Assembly: GCA_034231615.1 (NCBI GenBank)
Contig: CM067317.1
Location: 49,868,282 to 49,932,281 of the forward strand
Source of the DNA: Meghimatium bilineatum
Taxonomy: Eukaryota > Mollusca > Gastropoda > Stylommatophora > Philomycidae
Reading direction: 5' to 3'
DNA length: 64,000 bases
How positions within the stretch are numbered: the stretch's first letter is position 1; each line of letters starts with the position of its first letter. The notes beneath the pieces are model-generated. The model searched no databases. It was not told where the DNA came from and was given only the letters and a program-made list of their open reading frames with translations. Positions 11,001 to 20,191 of this stretch are shown here, piece after piece. The translations under genes and the position numbers were made by a program.

Positions 11001-11990
11001 AGTTCATGTCCTTAGCTAGAACACTGGTTAAATGCTGGTACATTTTCCAGTCTGCCCTCTTATAATTCCACCTAGTGAGCGTGCTGCTGTCCTTGGTATA
11101 TTCATTGTGAATTTCCAGAAATACTGGTCTGTGGTCACTACCCCCAAGCTGCTTTCCAACGACACGTGTGATGTTCCATTCCAGGCCTGGTGAGTAGAAT
11201 GCCAGGTCTGGTGTAGAGGTGGTGTGCCATGCTCTCGAGTAGAAGGTTGGTGAGTCTGCTGGCTGGTTAATAAGAATGAGATTATTTTCATCCTGCCAGC
11301 TCTCAAGTTCCTCACCTCTCTTATCGATATGATCGTAGCCCCAGCTCTGAGAGTGGCTGTTGAAGTCACCACACACCATAAGCCTTTCTTTGTCTGGAAT
11401 TGTGTCTAGTGCCAATGGTTTATCATTTGGGCAGTAGTAGTTCAGGAGATGGAATTCTGCACTGTCTGTTTTTAGGTGGAGCATCTGGTATTCTGCCCCG
11501 TCCATGTATACTTCCAGCTGACATGCGCTGATATTGTTTTTAACTAGTGTCAGAATTCCACCCTTTCGCCTGTCTTTTCGGTCAGATCGGTAGCACTGGT
11601 AGCCTCTGATTTTGAAGGCTATGTCGCTGCTGAGGTGTGTTTCTTGGATACAGCATATATTTACTTGTTCTTCACTGAGGACATTTTCAAGTTCCAATTT
11701 TTTGCTGTATCCATCTCTTTTACTGTTAACACCCTCAGCATTCCAGTGCATTATTTTTATTGGTCGTTTGTTTGTTTGGCCAGTAGCTCTATTCCCTTGC
11801 CTCCTGGCTCCTCGGGGCAATTGAGAAGGACTTCCAGTAACTGAGGTTGGGCCCTTTCGAGGTATAGGGCCCGGCACCGTCCCTGCCTGAACGTCCGAGT
11901 GTCCTTCTAAAGTGACACATTTTACTTTCCCGTGATTTTCATTAGCTGTCGACACAAAGTAACCAATCAAAAGTACAGAAAATTAAAATA
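8060..11990 (-). mobile_element. LINE-I: near-complete non-LTR retrotransposon (APE-RT-RNase H class)
   Basis: One long frame with endonuclease, reverse transcriptase and RNase H, followed on the minus strand by a short 3' end, CAAGTGAACGAA plus a GAAGAAGAA run (plus coordinates about 8060-8100). No separate ORF1 was found upstream, and the boundary near 11970-11990 is uncertain. The domain order fits the I/Nimb-type group of LINEs, which carry RNase H after the RT (classification from family knowledge, not tested). A 5'-truncated relative lies at 54549-55956. Confidence 0.9.
8113..11970 (-). CDS. LINE-I polyprotein: AP endonuclease, reverse transcriptase, RNase H
   Basis: 1285 codons without interruption. 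About residues 72-300 form an exonuclease-endonuclease-phosphatase domain: MHWNAEG, CIQETH with the catalytic glutamate at about 110, GDFNSHS, and GGSDHRP near its end. About 530-800 is the reverse transcriptase: SPGADGVSNEM, YRPISLTSCLCK, AWIDLRKAFDKVW, GVPQGGVLSPTLF and the catalytic YADD at 737-740. An RNase H domain begins near 1034 with YTDGS (Asp 1038), then NYDAEIQA, FLTDARS and IPSHCGIPGNEKAD. The C-terminus has a zinc-binding-like [13 protein letters not shown] stretch from about 1226. The protein would nick target DNA and reverse transcribe its own RNA at the nick. The first roughly 15 residues come from sequence that resembles 7539-7595, so the true start may lie downstream. All key catalytic residues are present. 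Confidence 0.93.
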   Translation of the reverse strand: MIGYFVSTANENHGKVKCVTLEGHSDVQAGTVPGPIPRKGPTSVTGSPSQLPRGARRQGNRATGQTNKRPIKIMHWNAEGVNSKRDGYSKKLELENVLSEEQVNICCIQETHLSSDIAFKIRGYQCYRSDRKDRRKGGILTLVKNNISACQLEVYMDGAEYQMLHLKTDSAEFHLLNYYCPNDKPLALDTIPDKERLMVCGDFNSHSQSWGYDHIDKRGEELESWQDENNLILINQPADSPTFYSRAWHTTSTPDLAFYSPGLEWNITRVVGKQLGGSDHRPVFLEIHNEYTKDSSTLTRWNYKRADWKMYQHLTSVLAKDMNLDKDINRAVSEFNRCILHAASKTIPRGARKNYKPYWNDELEKLQNEMETSRKQAENRPSQEHHNKYQQTKAKFQRAKLQARRSSWKEKTESLNLERDTRKLWKLVKQLNDEGTGRNTKITLYKDRNILTGKHAADYFADSFAEDNNVKVSPDKQQEVRENQQNIGQGEPIPEVMEAPITMRELEHAISKLKMKKSPGADGVSNEMIRNLGSAARAKLLQIFNTSWSTGNVPQAWREAIMIPLLKSGKDGNTVSNYRPISLTSCLCKTMERIINLRMQWYLESENLLVSQQAGFRQCYSTEDQTTYLSQEIEDAFQEKKLVLAAWIDLRKAFDKVWKEGLLKKLRNCRVSSRMYKWVKAYLHNRRARVQLDGRKSKKVLLRHGVPQGGVLSPTLFLVYINDLVAELPHGIKVAMYADDLVIWCTEEHATVATKQIQRAIDALTLWANRWCVSINTDKCSTTLFTLSPKQKAGHIKIDGELLKEDKQPTYLGVTFDDKLTWKQHINKATTKARRKLAILRKLSGTTWGASGNILSKVYQQGIRPHLEYGSAAWCPASNTTLQDLDKVQNQALRIMLGAMKSTPIAEMQKMGRMQTLGERRDTKVLIQAEKFQCMPSHPMKERFQNLAMGRLKRSSFIHQAKRLRRQLTDLPEVGSPLRSVPEQTPWSESHGMPIYIQTHVKGILSEDEQNSVQRMTITLSFLDEEYPQDIWVRVYTDGSAQNAVRNGGAGVYIEYPHKPRDTIRTPTGKFCNNYDAEIQAISVAVKKLLNSNSDLQPVVFLTDARSVLQALQSGKLTDLKKLLSELSYQYRVTMQWIPSHCGIPGNEKADQLAKEGAAEDQPDIPITYHQKKQMIKSIRKPQTPTQDDYHNMNRSEQVIILRLRTGHNRLRSHMYTKFKIGNTAMCTCGQAAQSAKHILQECSEHETLRQTYWPEETTLESKLYGTLYELQKTVSFIKETELQI

Positions 11991-12000
11991 TTGTCACTTT

Positions 12001-12475
12001 AGACAGACGAATCTTTGCGGACTCGACTGGGTGGGCTCGGACACATTAGGAGGATGAAAGATGGTAGAATACTGATGGATCTACTTAATGGGTAATTACA
12101 GTCTGGGAAAATATCTCAGGGTCGACCTTTACTTCGATACAAAGACGTATATAAACGTGATATGCATGATACAGGCATTGATGCGGAATCATAGCAATAG
12201 GATGCCATGGATTGTGTTGTGTGGATGGGATATATCAGAAATGGTATAAAAACAAAGGAGAAAACGACAACAGAAAGTAAAAAGACTGCACATCTAAGAA
12301 GACACAAAACAGCACACGATGGTACAATCGGGCGTGTGTACATACTGTGGAAGACTTGTACAAGCGGGCCTGTGTACATACTGTGGAAGACTGATACAAG
12401 CGGGCCTGTGTACATACTGTGGAAGACTCTTTGTGGCTCAGATTGGTATTTGTGAGTCACATTCATGATCGTTAT
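12001..12475 (+). pseudogene. RTE-like LINE 3' fragment (RTE-d) with triplicated zinc knuckle
   Basis: Translation gives LGGLGHIRRMKDGRILMDLL, a stop, then GRPLLRYKDVYKRDMHDTGI, the familiar C-terminal block of an RTE-like reverse transcriptase. From about 12332 a second frame reads VCTYCGRLVQAGL. Its 36-bp unit (TACATACTGTGGAAGACT core) occurs three times at 12336-12425, each copy encoding CTYCGR. In related elements this C-terminal Cys motif is normally single. Two stop codons and a frame change show the copy is dead. Confidence 0.75.
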
Positions 12476-12564
12476 AGATCGTAGATTGTATTCTTATTTG
12501 TAGCATAGCCTATTCAGTACATAGCCGTCAACCCATCATGTATTCTAATGTGGTGATTTTATCT

Positions 12565-12680
12565 GAAATATAAATATGCTCAGTAGTTTGCCATTGCCTT
12601 CTAAATGATCGGATGCACAATTACATGCAGCGGGATTTGAAGGCGCTCTGAACCTCGCCGCCACAGAGCCTGCCATATAT
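12565..12680 (+). repeat. Dispersed repeat R5, copy 1
   Basis: The segment AGTAGTTTGCCATTGCCTTC, then TAAATG and GATGCACAATT, recurs at 48335-48450 and, split by insertions, at 54447-54506 plus 56158-56210. Nature unknown. No coding potential. Confidence 0.65.
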
Positions 12681-12740
12681 CTCTTATAATACAACATTAA
12701 TACTATCGCATGGAAAGACGGAAAGTTCCTACTTCTAGAA

Positions 12741-12876
12741 AATTGTACTTACGTAAAATACAGGTTAATATAATCGCTTCACTCAGACACAACGGACTAT
12801 AACTATAGTTTTAGTTATAGTCCGTCGTGTCTGAGTGAAGCGATCATATTAACCCGTGTTTTACGTAAGTACAATT
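12741..12876. repeat. 136-bp near-perfect palindrome (hairpin/cruciform)
   Basis: Arms of about 65 bp (12741-12805 and 12812-12876) pair around a 6-base centre with only a few mismatches. The arms run AATTGTACTTACGTAAAATA ... GGACTATAACTA and its complement. It could be a small fold-back element or the product of a hairpin-mediated inverted duplication. Confidence 0.92.
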
Positions 12877-12880
12877 GTTG

Positions 12881-13311
12881 TTACGTTTCACGCAGTTTCC
12901 TTGTATTGATTGTCGTACCTCTAGAAAGATGAATCCACATAATTATACTGTATAATTGACGAGAGACGCATGGTCTTCCCGCCAACATTGTATTATCATT
13001 GTCAAAGCTGGACAATGACCTCAAGAGATACACATGAAATAATAACCGTCCTCGTCTTGTGGGGGTCTAAAAGGGGAGTAAAAAATAGTTAAACTGGCCA
13101 CATGATATGCATACCATAAGAGATGACTAAGGAAGTTTGGAGTTTAGCTAACTACCCCACTCCATGATCTCCTCTGTAATGAAGCTGAGTGGACTGCTTG
13201 TACAGAATCAACAATTTATACATGGCATCAACTAGCGATATGGTTACAGACCATATAGTCCACCGTTCAGAGGAAGTGGTAAAAGAACAATGAGATTATT
13301 AGTTTGTAAAG
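12881..13311. other. Spacer, nothing recognised
   Basis: No ORF, RNA gene or repeat recognised. It leads into the dispersed-repeat flank of the 27-bp minisatellite. Confidence 0.4.
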
Positions 13312-13910
13312 CATGTCGTTGGAATCGACTAAGGAAAGTTGGGCAATAAACTGACAACGTATCAACTGGGCAATAAACTGACACCCTATCAACTGGGCAA
13401 TAAATTGACAACCTATCAACTGGGCAATAAACTGACAACCTATCACCTGAGCAATAAATTGACAACCTATCACCGGGTAATAAACTGACAACCTATCACC
13501 TGGGCAATAAACTGACAACCTATCACCTGGGCAATAAACTGACAACCTATCACCTGGGCAATAAACTGACAATATATCACCTGGGCAATAAACTGACAAC
13601 CTATCACCTAGGCAATAAACTGACACCCTATCACCTGGACAATAAACTGACAACCTATCACCTGGACAATAAACTGACAACCTATCTCCAGGACAATAAA
13701 CTGACAACCTATCACCTGGACAATAAACTGACAACCTATCACCTGGACAATAAACTGACAACCTATCACCTGGGTAATAAACTGACATCCTATCACCTGT
13801 GAAAACCTTATTGTCACTACGTTTCGTGTCTCAATTTCTTACTTTTGTTTTCTGTCTTTCTTATTCTCCCGCTGCCTGACGGACCAGAATGGGATTGTCT
13901 TAGACTACGG
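13312..13910. repeat. 27-bp minisatellite (13338-13799) within a dispersed repeat
   Basis: About 17 copies of a 27-bp unit (CAATAAACTGACAACCTATC plus ACCTGGG). Period 27 is a multiple of three, so several frames stay open on the minus strand (up to 173 codons of a 9-residue repeat). I treat these as non-coding. The flanks (CATGTCGTTGGAATCGACTA AGGAAAGTTGG before, and ATTGTCACTACGTTTCG, TCTCAATTTCTTAC after) recur at 49590-49800 around a single, diverged unit. Confidence 0.93.
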
Positions 13911-14100
13911 GGCTAAATCCCTAAGAAAATCCGGAGAGGAGACCTTAAGGCAATCGATGGTGTATTAATTAATCTTTTGACATCTCCTTTAGTAAGCTAC
14001 TGCTTGTTTCCACACGTATTAGCATTGCCTTTCCCTTGGGGCAAATCAACAGAGTCGAGAAGGGGTTAGTGAAAATGGACAAGACACTTTCTCCATAAAG
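13911..14100. other. Spacer, nothing recognised
   Basis: Short unique-looking stretch between two minisatellites. Confidence 0.4.
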
Positions 14101-14308
14101 CCTGCCCGGGTAAGCAGCCATGTGCCTAGGTAAGCAGTCATGTGCCCAGGCAAACAGTCATGTGTGCAGGTAAGAAGTCATGTGTCCAGGTAAGCAGTCG
14201 TGTGCCCAGGTAAGCAGTCATGTGTTCAGGTAAGCAACCATGTGCCCAGGTAAGCAGTCATGTGTTCAGGTAAACAACCATGTGCCCAGGTAAGCAGTCA
14301 TGTGTGAA
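14101..14308 (+). repeat. 20-bp minisatellite carrying splice-donor-like motifs
   Basis: About ten copies of a 20-bp unit, CAGGTAAGCAGTCATGTGCC with variants. Six copies contain the exact sequence CAGGTAAG, the metazoan 5' splice-site consensus, spaced 20 or 40 bp apart on the plus strand. No exon is recognised upstream. Confidence 0.92.
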
Positions 14309-14666
14309 ACGTAGAGGCTATGTGTCTCAGCAATTTACACTAGCCTACTTTCTGACCATCTGTAAGTACTCAAAAAGGTCATTATCATCATGTGAGGCAT
14401 ACCATGAGAGTGCACGAATATCACGGCAAAGTTCCGGAATACGGATATAAACATCCATCAGGCGTAAAAGGCTCAGGTTAGTGGCAACTAAGCCTACAGC
14501 TACATTGAGTGAAATATCATCTGGGACTTACAGAAGCTTTGGAAAACGTCTCCGTAAAAAAAAAATGTTAGAGCAACACCAACCTGGAGCCGAAAGAAAA
14601 ATCTCCACCGCCAGGAATAAAGAATAAGAGCAACAAAGACATATTCTCTCCAATTTCTATAATTAT
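14309..14666. other. Spacer, nothing recognised
   Basis: No coding or repeat signal seen. Confidence 0.4.
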
Positions 14667-14829
14667 AGTGATTTTGTTCTATCTATATGTCTATCTATAT
14701 ATCGATCTATCCATCCATCCATCCATCTATCCATCCATCCATCCATCATCCAATCATCCATCCATCCATCTATCTATCTATCTATCTATCTATTTATCTA
14801 TCTTTCTATCTATATATATATATATATAG

Positions 14830-14892
<63 letters not shown>

Positions 14893-14968
14893 TATCTGTC
14901 TCTCTGTCTTTCTGTCTATCTATCTATATATATGCATGTCTGTCTATCTATCTACATATATGTATGTC

Positions 14969-15052
<84 letters not shown>

Positions 15053-15172
15053 TGTATTTCTATCTATAAATATATGTCTGTCTGTCTGTCTATCTATCTA
15101 TATATATGTCTGTCTGTCTATATCTATATATATATGTCTGTCTGTCTATCTATCTATCTATCTCTTTCTCTC
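14667..15172. repeat. Compound CTAT/CATC/TA/TCTG microsatellite
   Basis: Runs of CTAT and CATC are followed by two long TA tracts (about 14812-14889 and 14978-15049) separated by TCTG/CTAT tracts. The 162- and 74-codon frames through it encode Tyr-Ile runs and are artefacts of the repeat. Confidence 0.97.
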
Positions 15173-15349
15173 TGACAAAAGTGCTTAGTGATGTCTAATC
15201 TGTTATGATTATTATTCTTCCAAAATTATGACTGGCAGAGTTTATTAGGTTTCTTCATAAAATAATAATGTACAATCATCTTTCTCATGTATACCCATTA
15301 TTCACTTAAACCCAAGTCTGAAGATACGGCGGTAATTAAAAGAAACGGG

Positions 15350-16063
15350 TTTTTGTGTGTTGCAGAATATAGTGGGTTGTCATTGTACGCTGCAAAATAT
15401 TGGGATGTCTTCGTGGGTTGTAACAAAGTGGGATTTCTTCGTATGTTGTAACAAAGTGGGATTTCTTCGTATGTTGTAACAAAGTGGGATGTCTGCGTAT
15501 GTTGTAACATAGTGGGATGTCTGCGTATGTTGTAACAAAGTGGGATTTCTTCGTATGTTGTAACAAAGTGGGATTTCTTCGTATGTTGTAACAAAGTGGG
15601 ATTTCTTCGTATGTTGTAACATAGTAGGATGTCTTTGTATGTTATAACATAGTAGAATGTCTTTGTATGTTGTAACATAGCGGGATGTCTGCGTATGTTG
15701 TAACATAGTGGAATGTCTTTGTATGTTGTAACATAGCGGGATGTCTGCGTATGTTGTAACATAGTGGAATGTCTTTGTATGTTGTAACATAGCGGGATGT
15801 CTGCGTATGTTGTAACATAGTGGAATGTCTTTGTATGTTGTAACATAGTGGAATGTCTTTGTATGTTGTAACATAGTGGGATGTCTTCGTATGTTGTTAA
15901 ATAGAGTGGGGTTTCTACGTTTATTGTTCGATAGAGTGGAGTGTGTATGTGTATTATAAAATAGACTGGGGTGTCTGCGTGCATTATAAAAGAGTGATGT
16001 CTGTGCCTATTGTAAATTAGAGGGGGTGTCTTTTTGTGTTGTAAAATAGAACGGGATGTCATG
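15350..16063. repeat. 28-bp minisatellite
   Basis: About 25 tandem units of 28 bp with core TCGTATGTTGTAACAAAGTG. The most regular part is 15406-15885, and units degrade toward 16063. Subtypes alternate (GGGATTTCTTCG, GGGATGTCTGCG, GGAATGTCTTTG). Because 28 is one more than a multiple of three, three successive units are read in three frames, and stop-free frames up to 270 codons appear on the minus strand by chance of composition. Confidence 0.95.
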
Positions 16064-16774
16064 TTTTCAATTATTTCCGCGAGTTTCGTTTGTCTGTTGG
16101 CATGCAACATAAAATATTATTATAGTGATCAATCAAAGAAATAGACAAATGAATCATCAAGAATGCTGGATTTTTCCTTTAGCAAACAGATCTTCTACTG
16201 GTGAAAGTTACAGTTGAACACTACAAAGTCCCTCGCTCCCCAGTTTCTACAGGCTTGCTTTAATCAGTTTATAGTCTATACCTGATACGACTAGAGCTAA
16301 CAGACTGAATAACGAAGTAATTAAGATACTTTTTACAAATACGTGTATATGGAAACATGTGACAGCTTTTGTAGAGTCAACGAAACACACTAATCAAACC
16401 TTTTATATCTTAAAAGCTCTTATGTACGCATGAGTCTACATTAACTTCTGATTAACAATGTGGAAACAAGTATGAAAGACTTGCATTTAACCTGAAAATT
16501 GTATGCTGTATATTCTAACAAGTATTTTGTGAATAGAAAGTGCATGCTGGTTACTCTAACATTTATTTTGTGGATAGAAAATTTAATGAAACTATAAGTT
16601 CAGAAGGTGACATTGTCTACTTGAACAGTGATTCCCAGCATTCTTTCCAAAGTGTACCCTTTTTGAGCGTTGCCTGTGTCTCCCCATTCGGAATAAAAGT
16701 GACAGTTTTAAGAGCTCATAATTAGCTCACACGACACAGAGTATTGATTTCATTCTACACCAGCTTTCAATACG
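16064..16774. other. AT-rich spacer, nothing recognised
   Basis: A 61-codon plus-strand frame (16540-16725) has no recognisable motif. No repeat structure seen. Confidence 0.4.
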
Positions 16775-17278
16775 TACTCCATCTTCCCATATGTACTCCA
16801 TCTCCCCATACGTACTCCATCTCCATATATGTACTCCATCTCCCCATATGTACTCCATCTCCCCATATGTAGACCATCTCCCCATTTGTACCCCATCTCC
16901 CCATATGTATCCCATCTCCCCATATGTACCCTGTTTCCCCATGTGTACTCCATCTCCCCATATGTACTCCATCTCCACATATGTACTCCATTTCCCCATA
17001 TGTACTCCATCTCCCCATATGTACCCCATCTCTTCATATGTACTCCATCTCCACATATGTACTCCATTTTCCCATGTCTATCCCATCTTCCCATATATAT
17101 TCCATCTCCCCATATGTACTTCATCTCCTCAAAAGTACATCATCTCCCCATGTCGGCCCCATCTCCCCATATGTATTCAATCTCCCCATATGTACTCCAT
17201 CTCCCCATATGTATTCCATCTCCCCATGTGTACTCCATATCCCCATATATACTCCACTTCTCCACATGTACTCCATCG
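16775..17278. repeat. 19-bp minisatellite
   Basis: About 26 copies of a 19-bp unit, TCTCCCCATATGTACTCCA. Open frames on both strands (up to 179 codons) follow from the unit composition and are not genes. Confidence 0.96.
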
Positions 17279-17394
17279 CTTCAAACAGAGCAGCAAGTTG
17301 CACGCCGAAATCAGATCTTATAGAAAATAAATACATATCTCAAATGATAATCCTTAGTTACTTCTGAAAAATACACTTGCAACCTAGACGTCGT

Positions 17395-17470
17395 GAATCA
17401 ATTTCGAACCAGCACACGTATAGCCACCATGCATATGACTTACCCATTGCACTACGGAGATTCCAGACCT
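17395..17470 (-). repeat. tRNA-derived SINE head (decayed)
   Basis: The minus strand reads TCCGTAGTGCAATGGGTAAG, then about 35 bases on GGTTCGAAATTG. These fit RNA polymerase III A- and B-box patterns at tRNA spacing. The acceptor stem does not close, so it is a tRNA-derived repeat and not a tRNA gene. Confidence 0.5.
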
Positions 17471-17596
17471 TGGGTTCTAAAGTCAGAAAAACTGAAATGT
17501 TTAGTTTTTAAACATCCTTATTTGTTACCAAAATTACATTCTGTGTGTTTAAATATATAAACTGCATAATTATAATTATGCGGCCCGCGTGCGAGA

Positions 17597-17650
17597 CAAA
17601 TATAATAATAATAATAATAATAGAAATAATAATAATAATAACAATAATAG
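17597..17650. repeat. TAA/AAT microsatellite
   Basis: AATAATAATAATAATAATAG followed by a second AAT run. It sits at the edge of dispersed repeat R3 and may be its 3' tail. Confidence 0.85.
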
Positions 17651-17830
17651 GACACATAACCCGTCAGGGTCTTAGGGTGCTACACTGGAGACATCAACAC
17701 AAACAAATCTCCAACTACCTCTATCCTCAGCCATTCATAGGAGTGTAGAAAAAAATAACGCCCAGACCATTATATTATATTATCAATCCAGGATTTTCTT
17801 TGTTTACCTCTTCTTCTTTCATTCTTGACT
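17645..17830 (-). mobile_element. Dispersed retroposon tail R3, copy 1
   Basis: Shares ACCCGTCAGGGTC, GGTGC.ACACTGGAGACATCAAC, TCTATCCTC and TTTACCTCTTCTTCTTTC with 24545-24745, and its first half with 34350-34463. The 34-kb copy has a target-site duplication and a TTGA-type tail on the minus strand, so R3 is a retroposed 3' fragment or short SINE. Confidence 0.6.
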
Positions 17831-18508
17831 GTTCATTGCAAAATAATTTTTGAAAGCAAGTCGTATCTCGTTGCATGTCCAATTCAAATAAGTTTACGTC
17901 TATACTCCATTGTAGCATTTTCATTGGCAGAATGTTACTTGATGTCACCCAAATCCTCTCCGAAACTAGACATATCGTCAAATAGAAAAAACACAGCTGT
18001 GCTATTTTGACCAGAAGTGAACATGCAAATAGATAATATCAATAAATATAGGGGCATATTGCTCATCCAACTATCCATATTTTGTCATCCCTCCGGTAAA
18101 ACTTTGTGGCACCCTTGTGGGCTATATGAAAACAATTGAGAATCGTTTTTCTGGAATAGGAGCCTGAAGTGTTAGATCAGATTTTTCAATTTCTTTAAGG
18201 GCTTTTTATACATTTTTTCCTCTAATGTGTGTGCTGGAGAATATTTTACTTAGTTTTGTTTTGTTTCAGCCATTTTGTTTTAAGCATGTTGCCTTGCAAG
18301 TTTAATTAAATATAAAATTATGCACCCCTTTCCATACAGCACATACTTTTGCGGCAGTTTTCGCATTTACATTCTGCAAGTTGAGATTCCCATGGCCAGC
18401 ATCCCCTCAATTTTCTTAGTCGCTTCATACAACATGCATGGAAGTTAACAATATTACAAGTTTCTTGCTTGCGTCTTTCTCTTCCTCTACTTCATTCTAA
18501 AGCAGTGA
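17831..18508. other. AT-rich spacer, nothing recognised
   Basis: No coding or RNA signal seen. Confidence 0.4.
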
Positions 18509-18574
18509 TGAGCAAAATACATCACGGAACGTCACGTTTACTGAGCAAAATACATCACGGAACGTCACGTTTAC
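18509..18574. repeat. 33-bp perfect tandem duplication
   Basis: Two identical adjacent 33-bp units starting TGAGCAAAATACATCACGGA at 18509 and 18542. Identity is complete, so the duplication is recent or is an assembly effect. Confidence 0.95.
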
Positions 18575-18639
18575 TGACCAGTCAAGTTAATTTAAAATTC
18601 GTATATACACTGGGTTCGGAGCTCAGAAAATATGCCTGG

Positions 18640-19120
18640 TAACTTAGGTGGAGTACATTAAATTATGTCAATAATTGTTGGGCAATTTTACCCTGCCCCC
18701 CCCTCCGCCTTGTAAATAATTCAGTAACTCTTCCCTCCTTAATAATTGCCCACAAAATACCTCCACCCCCCCCCCCCAATGTAGAAGAAGTGACAAAAAT
18801 TACATGATTTGTTTAGTATTTTTTATTAAAAATACAAATAATTTAATTAGTGTATAAAAACGATATAAAAAAGAAGTATTTACATCGACTTGTGTAAAAT
18901 CCGTATCGCCATAAAATGTCAAACACTGTGTACATGTTGAAGTATCAGCTATGGCGAAGAGGCCTTTATTTCCACAGTCCATAGAAAGCCTCACTGCACT
19001 CCTTTACATGAAAACATGCAATAAAGAAAGTTTCTTGTCAAATCTCCCCCACCCCATTGTCAACAGCTGTCAAATTCCCCTCCTTCCCCCCACCTTCTAA
19101 TTGTTAACGTAATTTATGAA
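18640..19120. repeat. Dispersed repeat with C-rich tracts
   Basis: Runs of C at about 18700 and 18768-18777 and C-rich tracts at 19046-19100. The core at 18925-19020 (GTACATGTT, GGCCTTTATTTC, CCATAGAAAGCCTC) is shared with 27432-27512, showing it is dispersed. Class unknown. Confidence 0.5.
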
Positions 19121-20191
19121 CAACCCTCTTTAAAGGACTAAAAAGAAGTTTAACAGGCCAATTACAACAACCATACCACAATAAAAATGCTGAATCCAAT
19201 CCCCCTCTATTTTAGAGCAACCATATGTAATTAACAAATATACAACACCAGGGACGAGATCAACGATTTCCCAATCGTCGGATATGTGTCCTGCTGACAT
19301 AGCTGTCCATGCTAGCCGTTGTGATCATTGTGCTGCGACAGTATTTTAGACCGTGGGGACCGAGAGCTAGGGATCATAGATATTGCTTGTCTTTGCGTGT
19401 GATTAGTTCTTATTCGCAGACTACACAGTAAGGAGTTGATCACTTAAATATTATCCGAGTGTTTCACGCGAGCTTCGAAATTATGTTACCGAGATGCACC
19501 CCGTGGAGATGCTTCAGTGTCATAAATAGCTGCTGGACCTGGAAATCGTAGGGTTAGGACTAGTTGCTGGCAATGGGAATCATATACCTTGACTAGTTTC
19601 TGGCCCTGGGAATTGTTGGGTCGTGAATCGAAATGTTCAGCTCTTCACTACAAATCAAATCGCAACTGGTGTAAAAACTAAAACTATCAAGTGAAAAATC
19701 CGCTTTCACATAGCAAACAATATATGTTTCACATAATACACTATGCAATTTCAATGAACCTGCCATTTACCCTCAGCTTTTGCACGCCAGGTCTGTTAAT
19801 TTAAACAGAGCGTCCTAGTTTGTTGTGATGCTCAATAGGACGTGTAAATAACAAGATCTCTATTCCTTGTATTTTCGTTTACACTTTATTTCTATGTGCT
19901 TTATCAAACATTCTTCATTTTTATGTATATTTGAGCAATGTATTTCTGTATTGGAAAACATTGTTGTTTCTGCACAATGCAGAGAAATCTCTCTTCTGTC
20001 TTGTTCATTTCCAAGAAAAAATGAACTAATACAATTGGATCAAAGTAATCTGCAGCAGCTGCCGAGTCGACTGTGCTCTATATGTTCTCCTGTTTGAGAT
20101 TTCTAACTAGACCAGCTGCCGACAAGATTAAGAACCTGGTTTGTTCTGGGATATCAATTGATTTAATATTGAGTTGTCGCGTCCTATAATA
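19121..20191. other. Spacer, nothing recognised
   Basis: No gene recognised. A 76-codon plus frame (19867-20097) has no motif I know. Confidence 0.4.

Noticed and set aside
12207-12455. 82-codon plus-strand frame with VYILWKT repeats
   Set aside because: It is the wrong frame of the RTE-d zinc-knuckle triplication.
13244-13817. 173-codon repeat protein (LSVYCPGDR repeats)
   Set aside because: Product of a 27-bp minisatellite whose period is a multiple of three. Overlapping frames are equally open.
14687-15188. Tyr/Ile-rich frames of 162 and 74 codons
   Set aside because: Translation of TA, CTAT and TCTG microsatellites.
15298-16110. 270-codon minus-strand frame over the 28-bp repeat
   Set aside because: Created by a stop-poor repeat unit. 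No non-repeat domain and no other coding evidence.
16727-17367. Open frames on both strands (109-179 codons) over the 19-bp repeat
   Set aside because: Both strands are open simultaneously because the unit lacks stops. Not protein-coding.
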